The notes under the pieces are model-generated. The model was not told the DNA's origin. It searched no databases and was given only the letters and a program-made list of their open reading frames with translations. Shown in pieces: positions 54,057-62,566 of a stretch of 64,000 nucleotides of DNA (positions within the stretch are counted from its first letter, which is position 1; the number at the start of each line of letters is the position of its first letter). This stretch comes from Stenotrophomonas maltophilia R551-3 (GTDB taxonomy: Bacteria > Pseudomonadota > Gammaproteobacteria > Xanthomonadales > Xanthomonadaceae). A program made the translations under genes and the position numbers. The DNA is taken from the NCBI RefSeq assembly GCF_000020665.1, contig NC_011071.1, positions 1,726,501 to 1,790,500 on the forward strand. The letters are read 5' to 3'.

Positions 54057-55301
54057 CTAGCCCTTCAGCCTTCCGGACACAGAATAGAGCGGTTCCAGCA
54101 GCCATTCATAAAGCTTGCGACGCTCCCCCATGATATCTGCCTCGAGTTGCATGCCAGGGCGAAGCGGCTCCATCTTCCCGTATGCCAGCACTCCCTGCTG
54201 ATCCAACGAGACCAGGACTCGATATAGAGACTGCGTCGTGCTGCCTTCCTTCTGATTCCCCGCCAAGGCGCTGCGAGAGATGCGGATGACTGTTCCTTCG
54301 TGGGCTCCAAATTTCTGATGGGGATAGGCCTGGTAACGCAGCAGAACCCTGTCGCCTGATTTAACGAATCCTATGGCCGAGCTGGGCACCAGCAGCTGTG
54401 CTCGAAGCTCGGACCCCTTGGGAAGCAGACTGAGAAGGGGTTGGCCGGGCTGCACCGCCTGGCCAGCCTCAACGAGTCGATTTGCCACCAGTCCAGTTAC
54501 CGGGGCTCGAAGGAGCAGCTCTCCGTCGGCCTCCATCCGGATGAATTCCTGATTCAACGCGGCAAGGTCACGCTCAGACACTGCCTTGGCGGACAGCCTT
54601 TGGTGGGGAATTTCTGCAAGCCGCTGCTCAAGTTCGGCCAGGTTCCGCCGAATCGAGGTCGCTTGGCGTTGAAGGGCTTGTTGCGCATTGACCGCCTCAA
54701 GCACCGATTGCTCTTGTTGGTTGATCTGAATCAGGCTTACGTAGCGCTCATCCTCGACGCTCCGATAGCGGGCGAGGGTCTCGCGCCCGATTCTCACCTG
54801 CTCGCCGCGGGTATGTATCTCCGCGTCGATCTGCGAAAGCTCGCGCAACATCGCAGCGCGTTGGGTCTTGGCGCCATCCTGTTGAGTTGCCAGCTGTCTA
54901 TCCTGAAATTCGCTCATCGCACCCACACTGGCTATGCGGGAGCGTTGTGCGTCCAGCAATGTTGATACGGCATCCTGGCCCGAGGACGTTACCCGAGGCA
55001 CGTTGATCGTCAGCAGCCCGTCCTGGCGTTGCACATGATCACCCTCTTCGACGTCCAGTCTTGCGACCACTCCAGCGGACGGGGCGACGACCGTGGAAAG
55101 CCCGAGGTCGGGCACAAGCTCACCGGAAACTCGCGATCTGCGCGAATACTCGCCGATCCAGAAGAAGCTGACGATGCCCATGGCCGCTATCGCTGCGAAT
55201 ACCGCCAGAAGCCAGAACCGGAGTGGCTGTACGAGGGATATCCCGCCCAGCCAGCTTCGCCGCTGGGCATCAATCGCCTCCTTGCGGAAGAGGCCGCTCA
55301 T
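54057..55301 (-). CDS. HlyD/CvaA-type bacteriocin secretion adaptor
   Basis: Periplasmic adaptor (414 aa) for a type I exporter. One N-terminal membrane helix (about 29-50), lipoyl halves (STVVAPSAGVVARLDVEEGDHV and LLRAPVTGLVANRLVEAGQ, in parts), a long coiled coil at about 105-250, and a C-terminal barrel. It resembles CvaA and MchE. Its start overlaps the ABC exporter stop by ATGA; it is the last gene of the operon. A TolC partner would come from elsewhere in the genome. Confidence 0.9.
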   Translation of the reverse strand: MSGLFRKEAIDAQRRSWLGGISLVQPLRFWLLAVFAAIAAMGIVSFFWIGEYSRRSRVSGELVPDLGLSTVVAPSAGVVARLDVEEGDHVQRQDGLLTINVPRVTSSGQDAVSTLLDAQRSRIASVGAMSEFQDRQLATQQDGAKTQRAAMLRELSQIDAEIHTRGEQVRIGRETLARYRSVEDERYVSLIQINQQEQSVLEAVNAQQALQRQATSIRRNLAELEQRLAEIPHQRLSAKAVSERDLAALNQEFIRMEADGELLLRAPVTGLVANRLVEAGQAVQPGQPLLSLLPKGSELRAQLLVPSSAIGFVKSGDRVLLRYQAYPHQKFGAHEGTVIRISRSALAGNQKEGSTTQSLYRVLVSLDQQGVLAYGKMEPLRPGMQLEADIMGERRKLYEWLLEPLYSVSGRLKG

Positions 55302-57409
55302 GCAGTGAGCTCCGCTGCATCACCTCGCTCCGGCGCCAGGGAGCTGGATGTGTTCTGGCTCAGCACGTGCGCTACTCCTCCCGCATGCATGATCAGCACG
55401 CGGTCGGCGCTGGCGATGGTTTCCGGCCGATGGGCGATGATCACCCGAGTCAGTTCAAGCTGTTTTACGGCCTCATTCACCAGTCTTTCGCGCTCCACAT
55501 CAAGATGGCTGGTTGCCTCGTCCAGGAAGAGCAATTGAGGTCTGCGATACAGGGCGCGAGCGAGGATCACCCGTTGTTTCTGGCCTCCAGAGAGGGTCGT
55601 TCCCATATCGCCGATCAGGCTGTTGTAGCCCATGGGCATGGCCGCGATGTCGTCATGCACAGCAGCCAACTGCGCCGCCTCAAGCACTTTTCCTTCATCA
55701 TGGTGATCATCTTCGAAGGCAATGTTGTCGCTGACACTTCCTGCGAAAAGCTGGTCATCCTGCATCACGGCTCCGATCATGCGGCGGTAGTCGCTTATGC
55801 TGATCCTTGATAGTGGCACGCCGCCAATGCGGACCTGACCCTCGGTCGGCTGTAGGAGCCCAAGGAGTATCTTGATAAGCGTAGTCTTCCCGCAGCCCGA
55901 AGGGCCAATGATTGCGACCGACTCACCGGCGTCCACCACAAAGCTGCAGTTTTTCAGCACCCATGGCTCCCCAGGGGCGTAGCGGAAGCCAAGATCCTCG
56001 ACCTCAATGCGGAGTCCGTCTGGCAACAGGGCGTTCCCGTTGTCAGTGCTGTCCTCTGGCTCGGAGAGAACAATGTCGGAGAGTCGCTCGCCGTGAAGGC
56101 GAAGCATGCGGAACTCTACCCACTTGTCGATCAACGCTCCAACGCGCTGCGAGAACTGGTCCTTGTAGGCAAGGTAAGCAATCAGCATGCCGACGGAGAA
56201 CACATTGTCCATGGCCAGTAGTGCCCCCAGCCAGATGACCGCAATGCGCTCCAGGCCAAACAGCAACTGATTCGCACCACCGAAGCTCAGCCCGAACTTC
56301 GAGAGCCAAATGTCTTGATTGACGGTCTCGTTCATGAGGTTGAAGTAGCCCGCCTGACGAACTGATTCGCGGCCAGCGACTTTCACCGACTGAACTCCCC
56401 GAATCGACTCAAGAAGATGGCTCTCCTGTCGTGCCCCGGCAATCAGCTGCTTCTCCGTGCCTCGCCTGAGGGGCGCGAATGCGCAGGCGCGTGCAATTGC
56501 ATACAGGGCAACTGCAAGCAGCGTGACCAGCGCCAGCTTCCAGCTGTACAGCAGCATCATTCCCAGGGTCACAACCGCCATGAGGCCGTCAATGAGTGCT
56601 TCTACGAAGCTGGTTGTCAGTGTTCTCTGAATGGCCTGGATGCTTCCCATCCGTGACGTGACATCACCTAGATGGCGCTTCTCGAAATAGTCCAAGGGTA
56701 AATGCAGGAGGTGGCGGAAGACGTTGCCGGTCCATTGCAGGTTGAGCCGGTTTGACAGGTAGATGACTGCCCAGCCTCGAATCTGCCCAATACATACCTG
56801 CAGCAGAAGCGCCAGAGCGAACCCAGTGCCCAGCACAGTCAGCAAGTCTCTGTCATAGGCGACGAGGGCTTGATCCACGGTCCACTGCATGAAGAACGGT
56901 GCTATCAGGACGAATACCTGAAGTGCCACAGACAAGAGCAGCAGTAGCCCAAGAGCCCGCCAAAGCCCCTCGACCCTGCCTGTCAGCTGTGCAAGCGAGA
57001 CTGCTGGCGGGCGAGGGGTTACCTGGAACTCGGCAGTTGGATGCAACTCCAGAGCAATCCCGGTGAAGTGGCGTGAGATCTCCTCCAGGGAAAGCCTACG
57101 CTCGCCATAAGCGGGATCCAGGACAGTGACGCCGTTGCGATGAACTTTGCTGATTACAACAAAGTGGTTGAGGTCCCAGTGCGCGACGCACGGCAACTGA
57201 AGTTGGCTCAGGTGCTCCAGGTCCAAGCGCAGGGGCCGGCAACGAAAGCCTAAGCTTCCCCCGATTTCCATGATCTGGGCGAGGGTGGCACCCTTGAGGG
57301 AAAGTGCATGACGACGGCGAAGTTCACGGAGTCCGAGGTTGTTGCCATGATGCGACGCAATCATGGCCAGACAAGCGAGTCCGCATTCCGCTGCCTCAGA
57401 TTGAATCAC
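55298..57409 (-). CDS. C39-peptidase bacteriocin ABC exporter
   Basis: Peptidase-containing ABC transporter (703 aa), which cleaves double-glycine leaders and exports the peptide. The C39 domain (1-130) has Q3, catalytic C9 (SEAAECGLACLAM), H82 (HWDLNHFVVI) and D98 (VLDPAYG). A six-helix membrane domain spans about 150-430. The nucleotide-binding domain has Walker A GPSGCGKTT, signature LSGGQKQR, Walker B LLFLDEATSHLD and H-loop IIAHRPE. GTG at 57409 directly yields the C39 start; no earlier in-frame start is available after the TAG upstream. Confidence 0.93.
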   Translation of the reverse strand: MIQSEAAECGLACLAMIASHHGNNLGLRELRRRHALSLKGATLAQIMEIGGSLGFRCRPLRLDLEHLSQLQLPCVAHWDLNHFVVISKVHRNGVTVLDPAYGERRLSLEEISRHFTGIALELHPTAEFQVTPRPPAVSLAQLTGRVEGLWRALGLLLLLSVALQVFVLIAPFFMQWTVDQALVAYDRDLLTVLGTGFALALLLQVCIGQIRGWAVIYLSNRLNLQWTGNVFRHLLHLPLDYFEKRHLGDVTSRMGSIQAIQRTLTTSFVEALIDGLMAVVTLGMMLLYSWKLALVTLLAVALYAIARACAFAPLRRGTEKQLIAGARQESHLLESIRGVQSVKVAGRESVRQAGYFNLMNETVNQDIWLSKFGLSFGGANQLLFGLERIAVIWLGALLAMDNVFSVGMLIAYLAYKDQFSQRVGALIDKWVEFRMLRLHGERLSDIVLSEPEDSTDNGNALLPDGLRIEVEDLGFRYAPGEPWVLKNCSFVVDAGESVAIIGPSGCGKTTLIKILLGLLQPTEGQVRIGGVPLSRISISDYRRMIGAVMQDDQLFAGSVSDNIAFEDDHHDEGKVLEAAQLAAVHDDIAAMPMGYNSLIGDMGTTLSGGQKQRVILARALYRRPQLLFLDEATSHLDVERERLVNEAVKQLELTRVIIAHRPETIASADRVLIMHAGGVAHVLSQNTSSSLAPERGDAAELTA

Positions 57410-57421
57410 GACGTCAATGAT

Positions 57422-57538
57422 CTAACGCTCCCAAAAAGGCCGCAAGACTGAAATAAAAAGAATGGGAAACTCAGGCGCGTAGCCGATGTCCATCATGTGC
57501 GCATGTGCGTCTTCAGGATGGGCGGGTTGTAAGTCCAT
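57422..57538 (-). CDS. possible 38-aa peptide between CPBP and exporter genes
   Basis: ATG at 57538 to TAG at 57422, starting MDLQPAHPEDAHAHMMD and ending FISVLRPFWER. It has a hydrophobic stretch (EFPILFISVL) and would end 12 nt before the exporter start. The RBS is poor and no leader motif is present. It could be a small immunity or accessory peptide, or simply leader sequence. Low confidence. Confidence 0.2.
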   Translation of the reverse strand: MDLQPAHPEDAHAHMMDIGYAPEFPILFISVLRPFWER

Positions 57539-57578
57539 GCTGGAACATGTGGGGGCCTAGGGATGCTTGGTATGGATC

Positions 57579-58205
57579 CTAGAGAAGAGGGGGGAGAAGT
57601 GCCCAATGCATGATGGAAAGATTGATAACTCCATGGATTATGGATCGCTGGACGGTGTTCAGGCCAAAAGCTATCGCACCAATGCAGAGAATCACCGAGT
57701 AGATGAAAGATGACACAAATGCATCGACGTGGACGGCAGCGAACAGCGCGCTGACGACAATGGCACCCGCGACTTTTCCGAGGTAGTGAGAGGCTCCATC
57801 CAGAAAGAGATGTCTCACGACCTTCTCCTCAAAAAGTGGAGCTACGATGCAGCTGGTTACGATGCCGAGCACATAGAACTTCAATGGAATTTCATTCAAG
57901 GATATGGAATTGCTGGCATGTCCTGAGGGCAGTCCTGCAAAAGCTATCCAAAGTGCTCCGCAAATAAGGCCGGCGCCAACCAATACGGGTGGAAGCCAGA
58001 AAGTCCATCTCCTTCCGGGTTCATTTGGAAATAGCCAGGCGCAAGCGAGAAATGCGAGGAACTCAGTCGCCGCCTTTGATCCGAATACGTTGAATGAATC
58101 CAGAATCCCCTGTGCTGCCCCAACGGCAACCGTCGCAATCGCTGCGGCGAATATCTTGTTCTCCGCAATAGGGCGGGGTCTTCGATGGGCAAATTTTTGA
58201 AGCAT
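57579..58205 (-). CDS. CPBP-family intramembrane protease, likely immunity or maturation protein
   Basis: A 208-residue membrane protein with about six to seven helices and the three CPBP (Abi/CAAX-like) motifs: PLFEEKVVRHLF (EExxxR), FAAVHVD (FxxxH) and HGVINLSI (HxxxN). In class II bacteriocin loci such proteins commonly give self-immunity. Here it directly follows the precursor gene. The ATG at 58205 has AAGGAAAC; an in-frame start 5 codons earlier is weaker. Base composition is clearly more AT-rich than in the core genes around it. Confidence 0.85.
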   Translation of the reverse strand: MLQKFAHRRPRPIAENKIFAAAIATVAVGAAQGILDSFNVFGSKAATEFLAFLACAWLFPNEPGRRWTFWLPPVLVGAGLICGALWIAFAGLPSGHASNSISLNEIPLKFYVLGIVTSCIVAPLFEEKVVRHLFLDGASHYLGKVAGAIVVSALFAAVHVDAFVSSFIYSVILCIGAIAFGLNTVQRSIIHGVINLSIMHWALLPPLL

Positions 58206-58220
58206 GTTTCCTTGCTCCAA

Positions 58221-58250
58221 GGGTCTAGGCCCGAAATGGCGCCTAGACCC
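58221..58250 (-). repeat. perfect hairpin between bacteriocin precursor and CPBP gene
   Basis: GGGTCTAGGC (58221-58230), 10-nt loop, GCCTAGACCC (58241-58250), exact over 10 bp. On the minus strand it follows the precursor stop by 18 nt and precedes the CPBP RBS; only TT follows, so it is likely an attenuator that favours precursor over downstream genes. Confidence 0.65.
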
Positions 58251-58268
58251 CTACTTATGCTGCCTGAA

Positions 58269-58463
58269 TCAGCGAGCCATGATGTAGTGATAGATCAGGC
58301 CGGCAGCGCCAATTCCACTGAATGGTGCGATCCTTCCGTACATATACGCAGCATTACCAAAATCATTGAGCGTTCCGGTGACGTGGGTGCCGTTGCTTGG
58401 GCCAATCTGGATGCGAACACCGCCCGAAATTTCTGCAACTTCAAGTTCATTTAGATCACGCAT
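58269..58463 (-). CDS. double-glycine bacteriocin (microcin-like) precursor
   Basis: A 64-residue peptide. The leader MRDLNELEVAEISGG fits the double-glycine consensus (L-x2-x-E-L-x2-I-x-G-G) with cleavage after Gly15. The 49-residue core has no Cys. It begins VRIQIGPSNGTHV and ends SGIGAAGLIYHYIMAR, with Gly/Ala-rich, hydrophobic sequence that could insert in membranes. RBS GGAGG precedes the ATG at 58463. With CPBP, C39 exporter and HlyD genes following on the same strand, it is the substrate of that system. The target and activity are unknown. Confidence 0.85.
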   Translation of the reverse strand: MRDLNELEVAEISGGVRIQIGPSNGTHVTGTLNDFGNAAYMYGRIAPFSGIGAAGLIYHYIMAR

Positions 58464-58912
58464 ACAGCCTCCAATTCCAAGTTGTTGAGACAGTCATCCT
58501 CGTGAGCCCGCGCAGCGCGTCGAGCATGAGCCAAGCCGCACCGACAGTCATTCATGTGGCTACGATGCCGATGTGCTGGCAATGCTCTTGTGTAAGAACG
58601 GATTGAGGCAAGGCATCCCCCATTCCACCTTCAGCAATGTTCACGTTGAGTTCACATCCCGCTTGGCTGCAGGACCGGGGCGTGGCAGAGCAAGCTGCGA
58701 ACAGGTTGGTCAATACACAGCCAGCAGAATTGGCGCATGGCATTCCGTTCGATGCCGGATCTGTTCGAAGGCGTCAAGTGATTCCACAAGGCGAGGGGCC
58801 ATGAGTCGCTAATCATGGTCGACGGCCAGGTGATCGCGCTGATCGTATGGCGACGGCGTACCGCACGACCTGGCCACAGCTCTATGGATTGTCCAGATCT
58901 ACAGCGGGCAAC
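58464..58912. other. gene-free region between microcin precursor and ssrA terminator
   Basis: About 450 nt. It must hold the promoter of the microcin operon on its left side. No second GG-leader peptide was seen on the minus strand. Several overlapping open frames exist without RBS or recognisable sequence. A short stretch near 58728-58784 reads like a gene end (NWRMAFRSMPDLFEGVK) and may be a remnant of a mobile gene; this is weak. Confidence 0.4.
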
Positions 58913-58955
58913 AAAAAAGCCGGAACCCTTATTTGACGAGGGATTCCGGCTTTTC
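58913..58955 (-). terminator. terminator of ssrA
   Basis: On the minus strand AAAAGCCGGAA...TTCCGGCTTTTTT with inner CCCTCG/AAGGG pairing: a strong stem followed by six T. It lies 24 nt beyond the encoded CCA of the tmRNA. Confidence 0.88.
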
Positions 58956-58978
58956 GTGGACCCTTGCGGACCCGGTAT

Positions 58979-59371
58979 TGGTGGAGGTGGGCGGAATTGA
59001 ACCGCCGTCCGAAGGCACTCCATCCCCAGCACTACATGCTTAGCTCACCGTTGAATCTCATCCCCGAGCAGCACGGTGTGCAAAGCGCACCCGGGAACCA
59101 GCCTGTTGTGTTCTAGTGCCGGACTGACAGGCAGCCGCCCAGCGCGATTCCATGATAATGACTCTACGCTGCGAGCATGGACACAAGCAGTTTCGAGGCT
59201 CCGCCTAAGTCGGCAGAAGGTCACGCACCGCAGTTTTTAGGCTGCGAGAGCGACCGGAGCGTAGTTGTCGTCGTTGGCAACTAGAGTTTTGCAGCTGGAT
59301 TTACGAGGAAAGCTACCCCCTCGGCATGCGCCAGGCGACTTCACAACCCCCGTCGAAACCAATGCACCCCC
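58979..59371 (-). ncRNA. ssrA: transfer-messenger RNA
   Basis: The 5' end GGGGGTGCATTGGTTTCGACGG and the 3' end with GGTTCAATTCCGCCCACC then TCCACCA form the alanine tRNA-like domain. The acceptor stem GGGGGTG/CACCTCC pairs with one G-U and CCA is encoded. The tag reading frame at 59237-59278 gives ANDDNYAPVALAA then TAA, with the hydrophobic ALAA proteolysis signal. It works with SmpB (gene at 62006) to free stalled ribosomes. The 3' end of ssrA is a common integration site, and the microcin operon lies on that side. Confidence 0.93.
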
Positions 59372-59568
59372 GGTTTCTTCAAGTCTTGCAAGGCTTTCAG
59401 GTTCCAGGTTGACCTAAAGTCGCCCAGGAGCCTGCCTAACGCTGCGAATGGTACGGCAATCTTCCTGAACAGTCACGCGCGGGGTGGTCTCGTGCCCCTG
59501 CCGCTTGGCACGTTGCCATCCCCGGGGAGGCATGCTCGAATTTCCTGACGTCACTCCACGGGCCTCCC

Positions 59569-60660
59569 ATGGTCGTTTCCGTCAGCTCCGGCAAGATGCG
59601 ACTGGGATGGGCGCGGGCGCTTGCCGCGGCCGTTCTGGCAATGCAGGCATGGCCCGTCGTAGCGGTCGAATCGCCGCAGGCGACGGTGGAGGTGGCTTAC
59701 AGTCCATCGCTGGACCTGTTCAACCTGCTCGACAACCTGCCTGATTGGCTGCCGGGATACACCGCTTCGGTCTACCAGCAGGAGTGGCAGCGGCGCTTCG
59801 GCCTGGACGAGCAGGACCGCGCGTTGTTGGCTGCCTATGCAGCATTCCGCCAGCGCACGTCACCACTGGCGCGGGATCACGAGGTAATGGCCGCGGCAGC
59901 CGAGCGGGTGTTCGCAGGTGCAGACACCCGCGACGGCGATCCGTTCGCCAACCATTTCCTGGCGGCAGAATCGTTCGACGTAGCCGTCAAGGCTGCAATT
60001 GCCGGCCAGGACCACCATGACCAGGCCTTGCTGCGGCGGTATTACGCGCGCTTCGCCCCGCATGCACGCCAGCTGCTGGCAGGGCAGGCGCCATTCAACG
60101 CGCAGAAGCGCGAACTCGCACGGCAGCTGGCATCCGACCCGGTCGGCGGGCTTGCAGCGCAGATGCAGGCGTTCTTCAGGGTGGATGCGCCAGCCACCTT
60201 CCAGGTGCGTTTCCTCTGGTGGCCGGATGCGACGCAGACCCAGGCCAAGCTGCGGGACGGATACATTTTTCTGTTCTCGATGTTCGATGCCGAGGAAGAC
60301 TGGGCACCGATCGTGATGCACGAGTACAGCCACTTTCTTTCAGCCGGGCAGCCGCCGGCGCAACGAAAGGCGTTGGCCGAAGCCTTTACGGCGTTGTGTC
60401 CCGCCGCGCTGACGCTGCGCAACCCATTGAATGCACTGGAGGAACCGCTGGCGATCTACTGGGGCCAGTACCGGTTCGAGCAGGAGGTGCGCGGTGACAC
60501 GCTGTCGCCGGAGTCGTCCTGGTACATCCAGCCCCATGCAGACCAGGCAGCGAAGGCGCTCGCGGCAGCGTTCCCGGCAACAGGTCCTGCGCCACGCCTG
60601 GAGGCCGGCCCGCTGTTGGATGCAGCGGCATCTGTCTGTGCTGACGCCAAGGTGAAATAG
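59569..60660 (+). CDS. exported protein with HExxH-like motif, possible metallopeptidase
   Basis: A 363-residue protein with a signal peptide (ALAAAVLAMQAWPVVA; ATG at 59569 or 59596). No known family recognised. APIVMHEYSHFLSAG contains HEYSH, the zinc metalloprotease HExxH signature, and a downstream Glu is in LNALEEPLAIYWGQY, which could be the third ligand. The rest is helical. Function is inferred only. The 197-nt gap from ssrA holds the tmRNA promoter, which I could not assign. Confidence 0.65.
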   Translation: MVVSVSSGKMRLGWARALAAAVLAMQAWPVVAVESPQATVEVAYSPSLDLFNLLDNLPDWLPGYTASVYQQEWQRRFGLDEQDRALLAAYAAFRQRTSPLARDHEVMAAAAERVFAGADTRDGDPFANHFLAAESFDVAVKAAIAGQDHHDQALLRRYYARFAPHARQLLAGQAPFNAQKRELARQLASDPVGGLAAQMQAFFRVDAPATFQVRFLWWPDATQTQAKLRDGYIFLFSMFDAEEDWAPIVMHEYSHFLSAGQPPAQRKALAEAFTALCPAALTLRNPLNALEEPLAIYWGQYRFEQEVRGDTLSPESSWYIQPHADQAAKALAAAFPATGPAPRLEAGPLLDAAASVCADAKVK

Positions 60661-60735
60661 CGTTGGGCGCTGCGCCGGGTGCACGCAGGGTTGATAGGAT
60701 CAGGATCCCGGATATGCAGCTTATGGACGGATCCG

Positions 60736-61167
60736 ATGTCGCTTGAAATCGCTGTAACGGATGAACCCAGCAACGAGGCGCTGGACCTGATTGGCAGTGG
60801 CCTGGACCAGTTCAATCTGGAGGCTGCAGGGTATGCCGATCGACGCGCGCTGGCGGTACTGGTTACCGATCCAGCCAGCGGCAAGGTGGTAGGGGGCCTC
60901 ACAGGGCGAACGTCGCTGGGCCTGTGGTTTGTCGATCTGTTCCATCTGCCACCGGCATATCGCGGCAGCGGGCTGGGCTCGCGTGTGCTGAAGGCTGCGG
61001 AAGATGAGGCACGGCGGCGGGGTTGCCGCTCCGGTGTGCTTTACACCATCAGCTTCCAGGCGCCGGACTTCTATGTGAAGCATGGCTGGACCGTATTCGG
61101 TGAAGTGCCGTGCGATCCGCCCGGTACGTGCAGGGTGTTCCTCAGCAAGGATCTGTCAGCGGGGTGA
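60736..61167 (+). CDS. GNAT-family N-acetyltransferase
   Basis: A 143-residue acetyltransferase. The acetyl-CoA binding motif A is in LFHLPPAYRGSGLGSRVLKAAEDEARRRG in parts (R-G-x-G-x-G/S), and the C-terminal YTISFQAPDFYVKHGWTVFGEVP is typical of the YhbS/ElaA-like subgroup. The substrate is unknown. Confidence 0.85.
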   Translation: MSLEIAVTDEPSNEALDLIGSGLDQFNLEAAGYADRRALAVLVTDPASGKVVGGLTGRTSLGLWFVDLFHLPPAYRGSGLGSRVLKAAEDEARRRGCRSGVLYTISFQAPDFYVKHGWTVFGEVPCDPPGTCRVFLSKDLSAG

Positions 61168-61307
61168 GCGCGGCCGCCGCCCACGCGCCTTGTCAATCCG
61201 CAACTTGTTGTAGAGCGTCTGTCATAGCGGATTGCTAACTTCGTGGGCACGAATTTGCGACACACTGGCAACGACCATCCGGGCCAGGACAGACACGGAG
61301 ACTGTGG

Positions 61308-61880
61308 GTGACCGATGCAAGCCAACAACGCAGCCTGCGACAGCTGATCGGGCCGGTCGGCGCCGATTACCAGCGGCGCGCTGTGCCGCCGGGCTGGGTC
61401 TGGGCGGTGCTGGGGGTGCTGCTAGCGGCAACCTGGCTGACCGAGCTGCCGGCTACCGCCGCCGCCGCGTTGGTGGCCAGTGCGGTGGTGGTGCATTGGT
61501 CGCAGCGGGGCCGGTTCCATTGGCTGGGCTGGCGCCTGCCGGCGCTGGCGGTGCTGGCCGCCCTGCTGTGGGGGCCGGAGGTGCTGTCGCAGTGGTTCGA
61601 ACACGGGCTTGCCGTGGTCCTGATGTCGCTGGCCAGCCTCAGTATCGGTGTGCATGTGTGGCAGTCGCGGCAGATGGCCCGGCAGCTGCAGGGTGCGGCT
61701 GATTCGCTGGATGACGCCCAGTTGCTGGCGCTATTGCCGGCTGATGCGGCTGAACTGGCCCGGAAGTGGCGGGCGGGTGATGACCGCTACGCGCCGGAAC
61801 TGGCCGTGGTGATGCACCTGGCGGTGATGCATGCGGCGCTGGCGCCGCGGATGCGCAGGCAGGGCATGCTGGCGGGGTGA
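61308..61880 (+). CDS. membrane protein of unknown function
   Basis: A 190-residue protein with three hydrophobic helices (VWAVLGVLLAATWLTEL, AAAALVASAVVV and LAVLAALLWGPEV) plus a fourth (LAVVLMSLASLSIGVHVW), then a soluble C-terminal helix region ending RRQGMLAG. GTG at 61308 preceded by CGGAG. I do not recognise the family. It precedes a cluster of GTAG elements. Confidence 0.65.
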   Translation: MTDASQQRSLRQLIGPVGADYQRRAVPPGWVWAVLGVLLAATWLTELPATAAAALVASAVVVHWSQRGRFHWLGWRLPALAVLAALLWGPEVLSQWFEHGLAVVLMSLASLSIGVHVWQSRQMARQLQGAADSLDDAQLLALLPADAAELARKWRAGDDRYAPELAVVMHLAVMHAALAPRMRRQGMLAG

Positions 61881-61890
61881 CCCGCCTTTT

Positions 61891-61986
61891 GTAGAGTCGA
61901 GCCATGCTCGACTGCTTTTCTTACCGAAGCCGAGCATGGCTCGGCTCTACAGAAAGCCAAGGCAGTCGAGCATGGCTCGACTCTAC
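61891..61986. repeat. three GTAG (SMAG) palindromes
   Basis: Plus-strand element at 61891-61913 and minus-strand elements at 61928-61950 and 61964-61986, with GTCGAGC or GCCGAGC stems, between the convergent membrane protein and smpB genes. Confidence 0.85.
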
Positions 61987-62005
61987 AGGGGGATGCGCAG
62001 ACGCC

Positions 62006-62509
62006 TTACGCGTCGCGGTTGCCGCGACGCATTACGCGCTGCTTCTCGATCGCCCAGTCACGATCCTTGGCGGCATCGCGCTTGTCGTGGGTCTGCTTGC
62101 CCTTGGCCAGCGCCACTTCCAGCTTGATCTTGTTCTTGCTCCAGTACATCGCCGTCGGCACGATCGTGTAGCCATCGCGCTCGACCTTGCCCACCAGCTT
62201 GTCGATCTCGCTCCGGTGCAGCAGCAGCTTGCGCTCGCGCCGATCGTTGGCCACCACATGGGTCGAGGCCTGGATCAACGGGGTGATCTGCGCGCCGATC
62301 AGGAAGATCTCGCCCTGCTTCACATAGGCGTAGGCGTCGATGATGTTGCCGCGGCCGGCGCGGATCGACTTCACCTCCCAGCCCTGCAGGGCCAGGCCGG
62401 CTTCGAAGCGCTCCTCGATGTGGTACTCGTGGCGGGCACGCTTGTTCAACGCGATGGTTTTGTTGGCCGTCGCGCTCTTTGCTTTATCCTTGACGCTGTT
62501 CTTGCTCAT
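62006..62509 (-). CDS. smpB: SsrA-binding protein SmpB
   Basis: SmpB (167 aa), which binds tmRNA and brings it to stalled ribosomes. Motifs are [30 protein letters not shown] in parts, [20 protein letters not shown], and the C-terminal basic tail [17 protein letters not shown] that enters the mRNA channel. ATG at 62509. Divergent from ratA, the usual arrangement, and 2.6 kb from ssrA. Confidence 0.95.
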   Translation of the reverse strand: MSKNSVKDKAKSATANKTIALNKRARHEYHIEERFEAGLALQGWEVKSIRAGRGNIIDAYAYVKQGEIFLIGAQITPLIQASTHVVANDRRERKLLLHRSEIDKLVGKVERDGYTIVPTAMYWSKNKIKLEVALAKGKQTHDKRDAAKDRDWAIEKQRVMRRGNRDA

Positions 62510-62566
62510 ATCCGTATTGTCTCCGATTCGGGCCCGCCCGGTCGATTGCCGAAACGTCCTGTATTC

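Noticed and set aside
53459..54133. Long plus-strand frame across the subtilase promoter region
   Set aside because: It is the antisense of the protease start plus leader, Arg/Pro-rich, with no RBS or family-like sequence.
58552..58743. Possible second bacteriocin precursor on the minus strand
   Set aside because: The frame contains an internal EGG but lacks a leader consensus, a good RBS and the expected start-to-GG spacing.
54000..59000. Prophage or integrative element at ssrA
   Set aside because: No integrase, no phage or conjugation genes and no visible duplicate of the ssrA 3' end; kept only as a question of horizontal origin.
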